In this document: positions 6,434-7,229 of the stretch, piece after piece
Numbering within the stretch: the stretch's first letter is position 1
How the letters are laid out: each line of letters opens with the position of its first letter
Source of the DNA: Tannerella sp.
Lineage (GTDB): Bacteria; Bacteroidota; Bacteroidia; Bacteroidales; Tannerellaceae
Direction: 5' to 3'
DNA: 7,229 bases
Assembly: GCA_031268395.1 (NCBI GenBank)
Contig: JAIRXI010000232.1
Span: 1-7,229 of the forward strand
The notes under the pieces: model-generated
Seen by the model: the letters and a program-made list of their open reading frames with translations, nothing else
Databases searched by the model: none
Told to the model about the DNA's origin: nothing
Translations under genes and position numbers: made by a program

Positions 6434-6678
6434 ATCAGGGACCAGATAAAAATCATCAGGGACCAGATGAAAAACATCTGGGACCAGACTGCCGCTGTCA
6501 GGGGCCAGATGGAAATCCATTTCCCGTTTTTGAAAATCATCTGGGGAGAGATGGCGGCCATCTGGGGCCAGATGGAAATCTATTTCCCGTTTTTGACATT
6601 CATCTGGCCCCTGATGGCCGCAGTCTGGTCCCGGATATTTTTCATCTGGTCCCTGATGATTTTTATCTGGTCCCTGAT
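6434..6678. repeat. Second 21-bp-period array, core ATCWGGGACCAGAT, with overall dyad symmetry
   Basis: Ten 14-bp cores start at 6434, 6455, 6476, 6497, 6539, 6560, 6602, 6623, 6644 and 6665. All lie on an exact 21-bp grid; the grid positions 6518 and 6581 instead hold an AT-rich segment containing TTTCCCGTTTTTGA. The core is an imperfect palindrome (CTGG-N2-CCAG). Cores 1-4 read ATCAGGGACCAGAT-like, and cores 7-10 are their reverse complements in mirrored order (ATCTGGTCCCTGAT), so the array is one large inverted repeat centred near 6556. The two AT-rich inserts are direct, not inverted, copies of each other. Frames on both strands stay open because the period is seven codons. Function is unknown. 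Confidence 0.92.
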
Positions 6679-6791
6679 ACCGGGCATTTGAGAAGGGAAA
6701 GCGATAAACAGGGAAGAATGAATAACAAATAACGAACTGATAAGTAAGCATTACTGATTAACTGATATTACGCACTGCAACAAATTCCATA

Positions 6792-7020
6792 CCGGCAAGC
6801 CCACGTCCGAAGGACGTTATTTTCATAACCGCAGGCCGGCAACCTGCGGCGAAAGACCCGAACCTGCGGTGGCTGCCTGAAAGGCAGAACCGTTTCCGTA
6901 TCAACAGTGACGTCCTACCTTATCAGGCAGCGAACCGCTGGCTGCCATACCTTCCGCCGGCTGCTCTTTGCTTGCCTGCGGTTATGAAAATAACGCCTTT
7001 CGGGCGTGCGGGCTTGCCGG
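6792..7020. repeat. 229-bp element with 45-47-bp inverted ends and hairpin-rich interior
   Basis: The left arm (6792-6836) and right arm (6974-7020) are inverted copies. Both start CCGGCAAGCCC and end with CATAACCGCAGGC when read inwards. Each arm contains its own small hairpin: ACGTCC-GAA-GGACGT on the left, and ACGCC/GGCGT on the right, where the base differences preserve pairing. The interior has further hairpins: CTGCC-TGAAA-GGCAG (6873-6887), GGCAGC/GCTGCC (6926-6946) and GCAGG/CCTGC (6831-6847), plus a repeated AACCTGCGG (6841 and 6861). There is no ORF of note. It could be a MITE-like element or a structured RNA; no transposase is present and no target duplication was identified. Confidence 0.78.
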
Positions 7021-7182
7021 TGTCCGGCACAGTGGATGCGTAACATGAGTTAATCCCAAAATGTCCATTAGATGTTCCCCTGTCGTGTCCGGAAGACGCC
7101 CTGCCGGTAAAACGGCCCGTCCCGGCCAGGGACAGAATGTGGTCGGAACGGCCTTATTTGGCGCGGGGTAAGACAGGCGGAT

Positions 7183-7221
7183 GGACACCGCTCCGGCAGG
7201 TGTCCGCCGTGCCCCCTTTTT
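7183..7221 (+). terminator. Possible hairpin terminator
   Basis: GGACACC (7183-7189) pairs with GGTGTCC (7199-7205) and extends to GGCGGA/CGCC with a bulge. A TTTTT run follows at 7217-7221, 11 bases after the stem, which is late for an intrinsic terminator. No plus-strand gene is seen directly upstream, so the role is uncertain. Confidence 0.3.
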
Positions 7222-7229
7222 CGTCCACA

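Larger units (their letters stand above)
6287..7052 (+). repeat. Pair of 16-bp direct repeats TGCGTAACATGAGTTA
   Basis: Identical copies lie at 6287-6302 and 7037-7052, bracketing the second 21-bp array and the inverted-repeat element. A 16-base exact match is unlikely by chance in a window this size. It may be the boundary of a composite repeat or a dispersed intergenic motif. Confidence 0.6.

Noticed and set aside
320..7072. 12-bp inverted match TCTAATGGACAT near both window ends (320-331 and 7061-7072)
   Set aside because: A 12-base match is expected about once by chance in a window this size, and the flanking similarity is weak.

Overview
The window looks like a chromosomal segment of a Bacteroidales bacterium (Bacteroides, Parabacteroides or Tannerella type) with fairly GC-rich coding DNA. 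Three things point there: promoter motifs of the Bacteroidetes form TTTG-N19-21-TAnnTTTG, mostly weak or absent Shine-Dalgarno sequences, and typical Bacteroidales envelope families (an Omp28-like lipoprotein and a DUF5106/thioredoxin-like protein). The genus cannot be fixed from the sequence alone.

Layout. Positions 1-792 hold no convincing gene. They carry a large imperfect palindrome (about 41-225) built around ACACGGAG-type repeats, and an exact 21-bp-period array of ten small palindromes (498-702). Positions 793-2613 (minus) encode a 606-residue lipoprotein with four tandem Ig-like repeats and a C-terminal Omp28/thioredoxin-like domain. Divergent from it, 2841-3809 (plus) encodes an exported DUF5106-type protein with a C-terminal thioredoxin-like domain (CHAC motif). 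Convergent with that gene, 3923-4738 (minus) is murQ, the MurNAc-6-phosphate etherase. Divergent from murQ, 4904-5755 (plus) is a BadF/BadG-type N-acetylhexosamine kinase. Positions 5755-7229 have no convincing gene and are densely packed with repeats: a 156-bp MITE-like palindrome whose first base completes the kinase stop codon, ACACGGAG inverted repeats, a second 21-bp-period array with global dyad symmetry (6434-6678), and a 229-bp element with 45-47-bp inverted ends (6792-7020).

How the genes fit together. MurQ and the adjacent kinase form a plausible amino-sugar salvage pair: the kinase would make MurNAc-6-P and/or GlcNAc-6-P, and MurQ would convert MurNAc-6-P to GlcNAc-6-P plus D-lactate. 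The two divergent CxxC proteins are envelope components of unknown precise role. The most unusual material is non-coding: two arrays with unrelated core sequences share an exact 21-bp period (two B-DNA turns, seven codons) and ten cores each. They resemble neither CRISPR arrays nor ordinary microsatellites.
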